Part shown: one piece after another, positions 56,857-64,000 of the stretch
Layout of the letters: every line of letters begins with the position of its first letter
Position numbering within the stretch: the stretch's first letter is position 1
Assembly (NCBI RefSeq): GCF_014694375.1
Contig: NZ_JAAUWW010000001.1
Location: 276,623-340,622, forward strand
DNA length: 64,000 bases
Direction of reading: 5' to 3'
DNA from: Vibrio sp. S17_S38
GTDB lineage: Bacteria; Pseudomonadota; Gammaproteobacteria; Enterobacterales; Vibrionaceae
Translations under genes and position numbers: made by a program
Notes under the pieces: generated by a model
The model's input: only the letters and a program-made list of their open reading frames with translations
What the model was told of the DNA's origin: nothing
Database searches by the model: none

Positions 56857-58110
56857 TTACATAGTTTGTAGCGTAATGAAGAAACCTGCGATAGCTGCTG
56901 CCATTAAGTTAGATAATGTACCAGCAAGAACCGCTTTCATCCCCATTTGTGCAATCTCTGAACGACGTTCTGGTGCAAGACCACCAAGACCACCCAGTAA
57001 AATTGCAATAGAAGAAAGGTTAGCGAAACCACATAAAGCAAAAGAAATAATCGCTTTAGTTTTTTCAGAAAGAATAACGGATGCACCTTCAGCAAGGTAT
57101 GGGGCAAAGTTAGAATAAGCTACAAATTCATTCAAGATAGTCTTTTGACCAATGAAAGAACCCGCAATCGTTGCTTCACTCCAAGGTACACCGATTAACC
57201 AAGCAACAGGAGCAAATACATAACCTAAAATAAGCTCTAACGTTAACCCCTCAAGGCCAAACCAACCACCAATACCACCTAAAATACCATTAAGTAAAGC
57301 AATCAAACCAATGAACGCTAATAACATTGCACCAACGTTTAGCGCAAGAGCAAGACCAGAAGATGCACCGACAGCAGCTGCGTCAATTACGTTTGCTGGT
57401 TTATCAGGATCATCATTTAGTGTGCCATCGATTTGATCAATTGGCTCTTCCGTTTCAGGCTTAATGATTTTAGCAAATAACAGGCCACCAGGCGCCGCCA
57501 TGAATGACGCTGCGATTAGGTAAGACAACGGTACACCCATTGCTGCGTAACCTGCCATAACACCACCAGCAACAGAAGCTAAACCACCACACATTACTGC
57601 GAATAATTCAGATTGTGTCATTTTCGGCACAAAAGGGCGAACCACTAATGGCGCTTCTGTTTGACCAACGAAAATATTCGCTGTTGCAGACATAGATTCA
57701 GCTCGAGACGTTCCTAATGCTTTTTGTAAACCGCCACCTAAAACTTTAATAACAATCTGCATAATGCCAATGTTATATAACACAGAGATTAATGCAGAGA
57801 AGAAGATAATGGTAGGCAGAACTTTAAAAGCAAAAATGAAGCCGACACCGTCAACAGAAAAGTTAACTAGATTGCCGAAAAGGAATCCAATACCCTCATT
57901 ACCGAAATCATAAACGTGCTGAACACCGTTTGTCATCGACGCTAAAACATCTCTTCCCCAAGGAACATATAGTACAAATGCACCTAGGCAGAATTGAATG
58001 GCAAAAGCGCCACCGACTGTTCTTAAATTAATTGCTTTGCGGTTGTCAGAAAAAAGGACTGCTACTGCTAGCAGAAAGATCATTCCAACAATGCTCATAA
58101 CCAGGCTCAT
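56857..58110 (-). CDS. nupC: Concentrative nucleoside transporter, NupC type (417 aa)
   Basis: Inner-membrane cation-coupled nucleoside symporter of the CNT family. Multiple hydrophobic helices run through the protein; family motifs are [66 protein letters not shown] and [19 protein letters not shown]. Vibrio cholerae NupC, a structural model for CNTs, is of similar length and type. It is upstream of deoC on the same strand but ends in its own terminator; the shared operator cores indicate joint control. Confidence 0.95.
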   Translation of the reverse strand: MSLVMSIVGMIFLLAVAVLFSDNRKAINLRTVGGAFAIQFCLGAFVLYVPWGRDVLASMTNGVQHVYDFGNEGIGFLFGNLVNFSVDGVGFIFAFKVLPTIIFFSALISVLYNIGIMQIVIKVLGGGLQKALGTSRAESMSATANIFVGQTEAPLVVRPFVPKMTQSELFAVMCGGLASVAGGVMAGYAAMGVPLSYLIAASFMAAPGGLLFAKIIKPETEEPIDQIDGTLNDDPDKPANVIDAAAVGASSGLALALNVGAMLLAFIGLIALLNGILGGIGGWFGLEGLTLELILGYVFAPVAWLIGVPWSEATIAGSFIGQKTILNEFVAYSNFAPYLAEGASVILSEKTKAIISFALCGFANLSSIAILLGGLGGLAPERRSEIAQMGMKAVLAGTLSNLMAAAIAGFFITLQTM

Positions 58111-58172
58111 GGTATATGGCTTCCTTATTTTAAGTTAAAGTTTATTTAAAGTGGAGTTCAAAAATCGAGGTG

Positions 58173-58311
58173 ATTATACTCTGACATCCTGTAACAAAGT
58201 AATACCCGAATCACATTAGTTAATGTAAAAATAATGAAAAGAACAAATCATCGTGATGCGGATCACATTCACAAGTAATGAATCATCAATGAAAACGAGC
58301 AAACGGTTGCT
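58173..58311 (-). promoter_or_regulatory. nupC promoter region with two CRP-like sites and a CytR-like operator
   Basis: A minus-strand -10 TATAAT lies at 58178-58173. A weak CRP-like site (TAATA-N6-TCACA, 58200-58215) is centred about 41 nt upstream of the inferred start. A strong one (CGTGATGCGGATCACA, 58252-58267) is centred about 93 nt upstream. AGCAAACGGTTGCT (58298-58311) is a LacI/CytR-like palindrome. The -41/-93 CRP spacing recalls E. coli CytR-controlled promoters. Confidence 0.6.
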
Positions 58312-58329
58312 TTTTATTGATAATTGTAA

Positions 58330-59139
58330 TCAGTCTAATGAAAACAATTGATGACTATTCAACCACACTTGCTTGGCGATCACTTCTCGGCTTTCTTCTC
58401 TTACCTCCCCTCTTAGGTGGAAAAGAGCATCAAAAACCAAGCTAATTTTTGCAGGATGATTATCTTCACCTTGAAATCCATTCAAAGGCATGTCTGGTGC
58501 ATCTGTTTCAAGGACTACCGAATTAAGCGGAATGCGTAATATTGTCTCACGTGTTTTTTTCGCTCTTGGGTAAGTAATAATCCCGCCCACTCCAATATAA
58601 AAACCCAATTTAATGTATTCCATCGCTTGTTGATAGCTCCCCGAAAAGGCATGAATAACACCACCTTTTTGGGGCTTATACAGGCGAAGAATTTTTAGCA
58701 CTTGATCGTGTGCTTTACGGGAATGCAAAATAAGGGGCAAATGAAGCTCTGCGGCAAGTGCTACTTGCGCTTCAAATAATAGAGATTGTTTTTGGATCAT
58801 ATCTGGCGTAAGAAGTAATGGTTCTAGCATGAAATCCAAGCCGCATTCACCAATCGCAACACACTGCTTTGAGCGAGAAGAAAGCGCTTGCTTGAGGTTT
58901 TCTAAAGCATCATCTTCATGATGTTTTATAAAGTAGGGATGTAAGCCTAACGAGTAGTATAGAGGAGAAAATTGATCGCATAATGTCTTAATCTCCAACC
59001 AGTTAGACTCCCCTACTGACGGAATAATTATTTTACTCACCCCTGCATCATTGGCAATATTTAGGTGTTTTTGCGTCTGTTTAAAGGCCGGGAAATCAAA
59101 ATGACAATGCGTATCGACAAATGAATAAGAAAAGGTCAT
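58330..59139 (-). CDS. yjjV: TatD family metal-dependent hydrolase, YjjV-like (269 aa)
   Basis: A TIM-barrel metallohydrolase; TatD relatives are DNases or D-aminoacyl-tRNA deacylase-like, and the substrate of YjjV is not settled. Metal ligands appear in FVDTHCHFDF (His-x-His), AIGECGLDFM (Glu), LILHSRKAHDQ (His), VIHAFSGSYQQA (His) and VLETDAPDMP (Asp). Length matches E. coli YjjV (259 aa), which also lies near the deo operon. It starts 4 nt after the DUF5363 gene and so is probably co-transcribed with it. Confidence 0.92.
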   Translation of the reverse strand: MTFSYSFVDTHCHFDFPAFKQTQKHLNIANDAGVSKIIIPSVGESNWLEIKTLCDQFSPLYYSLGLHPYFIKHHEDDALENLKQALSSRSKQCVAIGECGLDFMLEPLLLTPDMIQKQSLLFEAQVALAAELHLPLILHSRKAHDQVLKILRLYKPQKGGVIHAFSGSYQQAMEYIKLGFYIGVGGIITYPRAKKTRETILRIPLNSVVLETDAPDMPLNGFQGEDNHPAKISLVFDALFHLRGEVREESREVIAKQVWLNSHQLFSLD

Positions 59140-59143
59140 CGCA

Positions 59144-59380
59144 TTATACTTTGAAGTTAGAATCTGGCTTCGATGTTTCTTTCAATACTGAATCTTGCGA
59201 TGCAGATTCTGCTTTATAGGCACAACAACTGCGTTTATGTTCAGGAGTGAGGCCTAACTCTTTACACCAAGCATCATAGCGAGCTAAGTAGGAACGGCAT
59301 CTATCTTTTATCTTATGAAAAATGTGCACTACATGACGTGTTTTGAATTTATATAACGATTTAAATTGAGAAAACCACAT
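59144..59380 (-). CDS. DUF5363 family protein (78 aa)
   Basis: A small protein whose central motif YLARYDAWCKELGLTPEHKR, followed by SCCAY, matches the DUF5363 family (W-C-x-x-x-G-L-T-P-E/D-x-K-R-x-C). The N-terminal half is basic (FKTRHVVHIFHKIKDRCR). No function is known. The start at 59380 (MWFSQFKSLYKF) has AAGGGG upstream; an upstream frame of 21 residues is unlikely to be used. Located between prfC and yjjV. Confidence 0.8.
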   Translation of the reverse strand: MWFSQFKSLYKFKTRHVVHIFHKIKDRCRSYLARYDAWCKELGLTPEHKRSCCAYKAESASQDSVLKETSKPDSNFKV

Positions 59381-59473
59381 GTAAAACCCCTTTCCATCAA
59401 TCTTAATGATTTGAGTATACATGTGGTTTCGATAAACTCGCAACTCGCTGCAAAGTTTGATGCGACTTAAATT

Positions 59474-61054
59474 TTAGTGCTCACGTGTTGCTCTGAACTC
59501 TACGTCAGGAAAACGCTCTTTAGCGAGGTTTAAGTTCACCATCGTTGGTGCAACATAGGATAAGTTATTACCACCATCTAGCGATAAATTAGCTTGGTTT
59601 TTGCGCTTAAACTCTTCCAACATTTTCTCATCAGAACATTCAATCCAACGAGCGGTTGCCACATTAACACCTTCATAAATAGCTTCAACGTTATATTCCG
59701 ATTTCAAACGCGCCACAACCACATCAAACTGAAGAACACCGACCGCGCCAACAATCAGATCATTGTTTTGCAAGGGACGGAAAACTTGCACCGCTCCTTC
59801 TTCAGAAAGTTGGACTAAGCCTTTTAGGAGCTGTTTTTGTTTTAGTGGATCACGCAGACGAATACGGCGGAACAACTCTGGTGCAAAGTTAGGAATACCA
59901 GCAAATTTTAACGCTTCACCTTGAGTGAATGTATCACCAATTTGGATCGTTCCATGGTTATGTAAACCAATAATATCCCCCGCATAAGCATGCTCAGCGC
60001 GAGTACGATCACCTGCCATAAAGGTTACCGCATCCGAGATGTTTACATTCTTACCAGTACGAACGTGATTCATCTTCATACCTTGCGTATACGTTCCTGA
60101 CACAACACGCATAAATGCAATGCGATCGCGGTGTTTTGGATCCATATTGGCTTGAATTTTAAACACGAAACCTGAGAACTTTTCTTCTGTCGACTCAACT
60201 TTACGTTCATTAGCTTCACGAGCAAGCGGCGATGGTGCCCATTCAGTTAAGCCTGTAAGCATGTGATCGACACCGAAGTTACCCAATGCGGTACCAAAAA
60301 ATACCGGAGTCAATTCTCCGCTTAAAAATAACTCACGATCGAATTCATGTGCCGCGCCAATCACCAATTCTAAATCTTCACGCAACTGAGCGGCGACTTC
60401 TACACCAACAGCGACATCAAGATCTGGGTTATCTAATCCTTTGATCGTTCGTACTTCTTGAATGGTACTGCCTTGACCTGTGGCGTATAAAATCGTTTCA
60501 TCACGATGAATGTGATACACACCTTTAAATTCTTTACCACTGCCAATCGGCCATGAAATAGGTGCGCACGCCATTTTCAGCTCGCTTTCAACTTCATCCA
60601 GTAAGTCCATAGGATCGCGAGTATCACGGTCGCATTTGTTCATAAAAGTCACGATTGGAGTATCACGCAAACGAGTCACTTCCATCAGTTTACGTGTACG
60701 ATCTTCGACACCTTTAGCTGCATCAATCACCATTAAACATGAATCAACAGCGGTTAATGTACGGTAAGTATCTTCAGAAAAGTCTTCGTGTCCCGGTGTA
60801 TCCAATAGGTTCACTAAGCAATTATTATAAGGAAACTGCATTACAGAAGTGGTTACCGAGATACCACGTTCTTTTTCCATTTCCATCCAGTCGGATTTGG
60901 CATGTTGATTCGAACCACGACCTTTTACCGTACCCGCTTTTTGTAAAGCGTTTCCGAATAACAATACTTTTTCAGTAATGGTGGTTTTACCCGCATCCGG
61001 GTGAGAGATGATCGCAAACGTACGACGCTTGCCAACTTCAGAAAGGAAAGACAT
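59474..61054 (-). CDS. prfC: Peptide chain release factor 3 (526 aa)
   Basis: A GTPase that recycles RF1/RF2 after peptide release. P-loop [19 protein letters not shown] near 16-34, [12 protein letters not shown] (switch I), [18 protein letters not shown] and [12 protein letters not shown] are near identical to E. coli RF3 (529 aa), as is the C-terminal half ([40 protein letters not shown]). The start at 61054 gives [15 protein letters not shown]; a 36-residue upstream extension is not family-like. No strong Shine-Dalgarno is seen before it. Confidence 0.96.
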   Translation of the reverse strand: MSFLSEVGKRRTFAIISHPDAGKTTITEKVLLFGNALQKAGTVKGRGSNQHAKSDWMEMEKERGISVTTSVMQFPYNNCLVNLLDTPGHEDFSEDTYRTLTAVDSCLMVIDAAKGVEDRTRKLMEVTRLRDTPIVTFMNKCDRDTRDPMDLLDEVESELKMACAPISWPIGSGKEFKGVYHIHRDETILYATGQGSTIQEVRTIKGLDNPDLDVAVGVEVAAQLREDLELVIGAAHEFDRELFLSGELTPVFFGTALGNFGVDHMLTGLTEWAPSPLAREANERKVESTEEKFSGFVFKIQANMDPKHRDRIAFMRVVSGTYTQGMKMNHVRTGKNVNISDAVTFMAGDRTRAEHAYAGDIIGLHNHGTIQIGDTFTQGEALKFAGIPNFAPELFRRIRLRDPLKQKQLLKGLVQLSEEGAVQVFRPLQNNDLIVGAVGVLQFDVVVARLKSEYNVEAIYEGVNVATARWIECSDEKMLEEFKRKNQANLSLDGGNNLSYVAPTMVNLNLAKERFPDVEFRATREH

Positions 61055-61206
61055 AAGTGCTGTAAACCTTATAAACAGTTTGTCTGCTGCCGTATTCACA
61101 GCAACAAAAATAATAGGACCGCTAAGATGTATCGGGAAGACTGAATTCGCTCTTGAAAACAAACCTAGCTAGATGGGGCGAATTATACGCAAAAATGGTG
61201 ATAACT

Positions 61207-61692
61207 CTAGCTGAAAGGATTAAATCCACTATCTAATAGTAGGTTCATGATAATCGCATCTTCTTTACCATGCTTAGCGGTGGCCGATGGGTAATAATTG
61301 ATACGGCGATCCATCTCATTAAAACCAAGCGCTTCATAAAGATGATAGGCACCTTTGTTGCTCGCGCGGACTTCAAGCCAAATACTTTCAGCTTCTTGTT
61401 GTTCGCTGTATTCAATCAAATGCTCAACTAAGGCTCGCCCGTATCCCTTGCCTTGCTGATTAGGATCAACCGCAATGGTCAACAATGTGACCTCTCCAAC
61501 TATATTTTGACAATAAAGGTAACCGACTAATTGTTTATCTACCCACAAGCCAAATTGATATTTAGAAGAGTTTGGGGTGTTCTTATGTGATAAGTCTCGG
61601 ATCATAGTTTCAGACCACGGATGACTATGCGCTTGTTGTTCAATTACCCATACACTATCAAGATGAGAAGTAATAAGAGGAAGAATGGTCAT
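61207..61692 (-). CDS. rimI: Ribosomal protein S18 alanine N-acetyltransferase (161 aa)
   Basis: GNAT acetyltransferase that acetylates the N-terminal Ala of S18. Acetyl-CoA motif VDPNQQGKGYGRALVEHL (Q/R-x-x-G-x-G/A) is near residues 74-91; WLEVRASNKGAYHLYEALGFN is the conserved C-terminal block with YHLYEALGF. Slightly longer than E. coli RimI (148 aa). It begins 4 nt after holD, the same holD-rimI order as in E. coli. Confidence 0.94.
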   Translation of the reverse strand: MTILPLITSHLDSVWVIEQQAHSHPWSETMIRDLSHKNTPNSSKYQFGLWVDKQLVGYLYCQNIVGEVTLLTIAVDPNQQGKGYGRALVEHLIEYSEQQEAESIWLEVRASNKGAYHLYEALGFNEMDRRINYYPSATAKHGKEDAIIMNLLLDSGFNPFS

Positions 61693-61696
61693 AAGA

Positions 61697-62164
61697 TCAC
61701 TTTTGATAAGAACAAATTTGTTGCCATAGTTGGCGACGGTGTTGAATATCGGTTGGAATATCGCTAAGAGAAACTGAATTTAATACTTGTAACCCATCAA
61801 CTTCAAAAGGTATTGCCGATTCACTTTGTTCCGCATCAGATAACGATGTACCTGCAAACCAAATCCACACTAACTGATGATGCGTGATCTGTGATAATTG
61901 TGCAGGTGTAACATGCAAGGCTTGCTCCAGATTCAACTTCATACTGGCAAGCACTTTAGCAAACAACACCGCTTCATCACCAACAGGAATAGAATCAGCC
62001 ACCAACAATAAAGCACAGGATTCTGGTAAAGAAAATCTACGTTGTTCTACACCTTGCAATCGTTCTGGATGAGCAACTTCCCAGACATCTACGCCTATTT
62101 CTTGCAATTTTTGTCTTTCGATCAACCTTTGACTACCGAGCAATGACTCATTAGGTTTTGACAT
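61697..62164 (-). CDS. holD: DNA polymerase III psi subunit (155 aa)
   Basis: The clamp-loader accessory subunit that, with chi, links the replisome to SSB. Fast-evolving; recognised by LQEIGVDVWEVAHPERLQG, LLLVADSIPVGDEAVLFAKVLASM, and the C-terminal HRRQLWQQICSYQ, which matches the RAALWQQICTYE of E. coli HolD (137 aa). The start at 62164 (MSKPNESL) is preferred; an ATG five codons upstream (62179) is possible. Operon with rimI. Confidence 0.9.
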   Translation of the reverse strand: MSKPNESLLGSQRLIERQKLQEIGVDVWEVAHPERLQGVEQRRFSLPESCALLLVADSIPVGDEAVLFAKVLASMKLNLEQALHVTPAQLSQITHHQLVWIWFAGTSLSDAEQSESAIPFEVDGLQVLNSVSLSDIPTDIQHRRQLWQQICSYQK

Positions 62165-62215
62165 GGTATTCACATCCACACTCGTATTCTGTTAGGTAAA
62201 AAATGAGAACAACAA

Positions 62216-62728
62216 TTACTCGCTGAATTCAGGGCTATATTCTACCAAACCCGCTTTACCTACAAAAGTATCATCTATTAATGGTAATACTTGAAATGCA
62301 CCGCGTTGATATTCAGGTCTAGAGTTGTAGAGAGAAACTAACCCCATCGATTCACCATCTTGAAATCCAAAACGAGAATAATAATGAGATTCGCCAAGCA
62401 CCACGCACGCCGAGTAGCCAAATTCATATAAAGAATCGAGACCATATTTTATCAAAGCTTCCGCTATACCTTGTTTGCGATATTCTTCATGAACAGAAAC
62501 TGGCGCTAGACCTTGCCAACCGAAATCCTCACCATCCAACGTCACAGGAGTAAACAACGCATGACCGATCACTTCACCTTCATCGGTACAAGCCACAATA
62601 GACAAAGTAAAACGGCTATTCTCGCGCAATGCACGCACCAATTTAGCTTCATTTTTGGTTGGGAAAGTACTTTTTAATAATGAGTCAATCGTCAGGATAT
62701 CGGCTGGAGCTTCGGTTCTAATTTGCAT
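62216..62728 (-). CDS. yhbS: GNAT family N-acetyltransferase, YhbS-like (170 aa)
   Basis: A GNAT-fold acetyltransferase of unknown substrate. The acetyl-CoA motif is in VHEEYRKQGIAEALIKYGLDSL near 77-97; CVVLGESHYYSRFGFQ is the family block seen in E. coli YhbS. The ATG at 62728 has GAGGTG just upstream. It sits next to ubiT (yhbT) as in E. coli yhbS-yhbT. Confidence 0.9.
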   Translation of the reverse strand: MQIRTEAPADILTIDSLLKSTFPTKNEAKLVRALRENSRFTLSIVACTDEGEVIGHALFTPVTLDGEDFGWQGLAPVSVHEEYRKQGIAEALIKYGLDSLYEFGYSACVVLGESHYYSRFGFQDGESMGLVSLYNSRPEYQRGAFQVLPLIDDTFVGKAGLVEYSPEFSE

Positions 62729-62845
62729 AATCACCTCTAATTTGAGAACGAGATTGTACCCTTAAATCAGCCAATAGTCGTAATTTAATCAATCGCCACA
62801 ATTTAACACCAAAGCCTACAACTCAACACTAAGCCCTACAAAACT

Positions 62846-63364
62846 TTATGCCACCGAGGCCACTTGATGATTATCGGTTGACTGTGATCCTTTGTGCACA
62901 AATTCAGCCAATTGCATTAACGCATAAGTTAGCGGCTTAGGCAGTGAATCAAGATCGATACTATCCATTAGGTTTTTAACTTCAAGTCCCAATTCAGTAT
63001 CACCTTCAATCTTCAAGCGACGCTGAAAAAATAACGTATCCGGATCCTCTTTACGACTAGCAATTAAAACCAGATCGTTTAAACAACCAGAAAAACTCAC
63101 ATCTTCCGTCTGTTCTTTATCGGAAACCACAAGTTGATCGTGTTGAAAGCTGATCATCCAAGAAACGTTAAGATCATTGATCGAGACTTTCAGCCATCGA
63201 TCTTGCAAAAATTCAAAATCGCCATCTTCAAGTGCTTCATGAAATACTTGTTTTAACGCCTCCAATAACGCTTTTTCTTGTAAGCCCTTTGGTAATAACT
63301 GTATCGGTGTTTTGAGTATGCGGGCTGCATTAGCAACCATGTGAGAACGTATAGATGAAAACAT
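62846..63364 (-). CDS. ubiT: SCP2-domain ubiquinone accessory factor UbiT (172 aa)
   Basis: A sterol-carrier-protein-2-like lipid-binding protein (E. coli YhbT/UbiT, 174 aa) needed for ubiquinone synthesis without oxygen, where it works with UbiU and UbiV. The SCP2 domain spans about 40-150, with FEFLQDRWLKVSINDLNVSWMISF, VSFSGCLNDLVLIASRKEDPDTLFFQRRL and IEGDTELGLEVKNLMDSIDL. Divergent from ubiU; the shared spacer has FNR-like sites. Confidence 0.93.
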   Translation of the reverse strand: MFSSIRSHMVANAARILKTPIQLLPKGLQEKALLEALKQVFHEALEDGDFEFLQDRWLKVSINDLNVSWMISFQHDQLVVSDKEQTEDVSFSGCLNDLVLIASRKEDPDTLFFQRRLKIEGDTELGLEVKNLMDSIDLDSLPKPLTYALMQLAEFVHKGSQSTDNHQVASVA

Positions 63365-63416
63365 AACTACTCCTAAAATTAATATTCACACTTTAAGTTA
63401 TTAAAAAAAACCTTCT

Positions 63417-63536
63417 CTGAGATGAATCAAAGAATGAGCATCTAATTGCTAAAATACCCATAAATGTCAACCCTCCTACCTCTTTATGATATTTATGTAC
63501 AAAATGTGCTGACTCACAGAAGTTGATCGCAATAAA
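63417..63536. promoter_or_regulatory. FNR-like sites in the ubiT-ubiU spacer
   Basis: TTGATCGCAATAAA (63523-63536) matches TTGAT-N4-ATCAA at nine of ten positions and lies 75 nt before ubiU. A half-match, CTGAGATGAATCAA (63417-63430), lies nearer ubiT. In E. coli this divergent spacer is FNR-controlled, which fits an anaerobic pathway. Confidence 0.5.
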
Positions 63537-63610
63537 CCTGCCTTATATCAATTCCCTACCAATCAAACTGAATAAAATACCGGATAAATTCAGAATAAAA
63601 GGTTTAATGG

Positions 63611-63898
63611 ATGGAACTTCTTTGTCCCGCTGGCAATTTACCAGCGCTCAAAACCGCCATAGATTGTGGCGCAGATGCGGTTTATATCGGCTTTAAAGAT
63701 GACACCAATGCTCGCCATTTTGCTGGGCTTAATTTTAGCGGCAAAAAACTCGATAAAGCGGTGGAGTACGTGCATAACCACGGCAAAAAAATCCATATTG
63801 CACTCAATACTTTTGCTCATCCAAATGGTTTTCATCGATGGACTAACGCAGTAGACCAAGCAGCTCAACTCGGAGTTGATGCCTTGATTGTCGCTGAT
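63611..63898 (+). pseudogene. ubiU: ubiU 5' fragment, interrupted by an insertion sequence
   Basis: The first 96 codons encode MELLCPAGNLPALKTAIDCG and continue colinear with E. coli UbiU (YhbU, U32 peptidase family, 331 aa) through QLGVDALIVAD. Directly after GCTGAT (63893-63898) the similarity stops and an IS-like end begins; the frame closes at a TGA at 63944-63946 after 15 foreign codons. The four Fe-S cysteines of UbiU lie further C-terminal and are absent here. UbiU with UbiV hydroxylates the ubiquinone ring using prephenate in anaerobiosis, so this gene should be dead unless the element excises. The 3' part presumably lies beyond the window. Confidence 0.88.
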
Positions 63899-64000
63899 TG
63901 TCACCACCAGTGCAAAAATGATCCACTAACACCAATTGAAAATTGATCCACTTGGTATCATTCAGTTTTAACAAAACTGGATGGTGATTATGTTAACCAA
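63899..64000 (+). mobile_element. Left end of an IS21-family-like insertion sequence (continues past window)
   Basis: It begins TGTCACCACC at the break in ubiU. Two copies of TGATCCACT preceded by A-rich DNA (63919-63927 and 63944-63952, 25 bp apart) look like the multiple terminal repeats of IS21-family elements. An open frame starts at ATG 63981 or 63990 (MVIMLT or MLT), consistent with istA, and is cut by the window edge. Family assignment rests on this end only. Confidence 0.65.

Overview
The window looks like a piece of the large chromosome of a Vibrionaceae bacterium (Vibrio or a close relative). The evidence is gene content and order: upp/purMN, gmhA, fadE, DUF2999-dnaQ-rnhA, tcdA, mltA, argA, recD-recB-recC, yebG, dapD, a VF530-family gene beside a second elongation factor G, mtgA-radA, serB-ytjB, deoCABD-nupC, a YjjV-type TatD, a DUF5363 gene, prfC, rimI-holD and yhbS-ubiT-ubiU. 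Base composition is AT-rich by eye. Most of the window is core housekeeping sequence, with several accessory or decayed stretches.

Layout. 1-2.8 kb: two redox enzymes (CurA-like, cut by the window edge, and a YqhD-like alcohol dehydrogenase) and a glutathione S-transferase. 2.8-8.5 kb: a DUF2066 protein, upp divergent from purM-purN with a PurR box between them, a YafJ-type amidotransferase and gmhA. 8.7-11.3 kb: fadE behind a FadR-like operator. 11.4-14.7 kb: an AT-rich block of a long-type LeuA, an AraC regulator and a LysE-type exporter. 15-20.4 kb: DUF2999, dnaQ/rnhA, tcdA, mltA and argA with tandem ARG boxes. 20.4-31 kb: recC, recB, recD and a YhcH-family gene on the minus strand, with an unexplained structured recC-recB spacer. 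31-37.7 kb: a YeiE-like LysR gene, a cytochrome b562-like gene, a MerR/carboxymuconolactone-decarboxylase pair with a textbook 19-bp-spacer promoter, SOS-controlled yebG, an acetate transporter behind a doubled TTGTNTACAA operator, dapD and pncB.

37.8-45.5 kb: cdaR, the last 60 or so codons of a lost GntP-type permease, glycerate kinase, a 47-residue lipoprotein gene that is easily missed, a Tat-exported phospholipase C, a long-chain acyl-CoA ligase with a second FadR-like site, and a VF530 DNA-binding protein. 45.5-52 kb: fusA2, mtgA, radA, serB and ytjB. 52-59 kb: the nucleoside catabolism set nupC and deoC-deoA-deoB-deoD, sharing CRP and LacI/CytR-like sites. 58-63.4 kb: tatD, DUF5363, prfC, rimI, holD, yhbS and ubiT.

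The window ends inside a mobile element. ubiU is intact for 96 codons from position 63611 and then runs into the left end of what looks like an IS21-family insertion at about 63899. The sequence ends at the first codons of its istA. This predicts loss of oxygen-independent ubiquinone synthesis. No tRNA, rRNA or CRISPR array was seen. The least explained signals are structured intergenic segments: recC-recB, downstream of glycerate kinase, the cdaR leader, and several two-tier nested inverted repeats.
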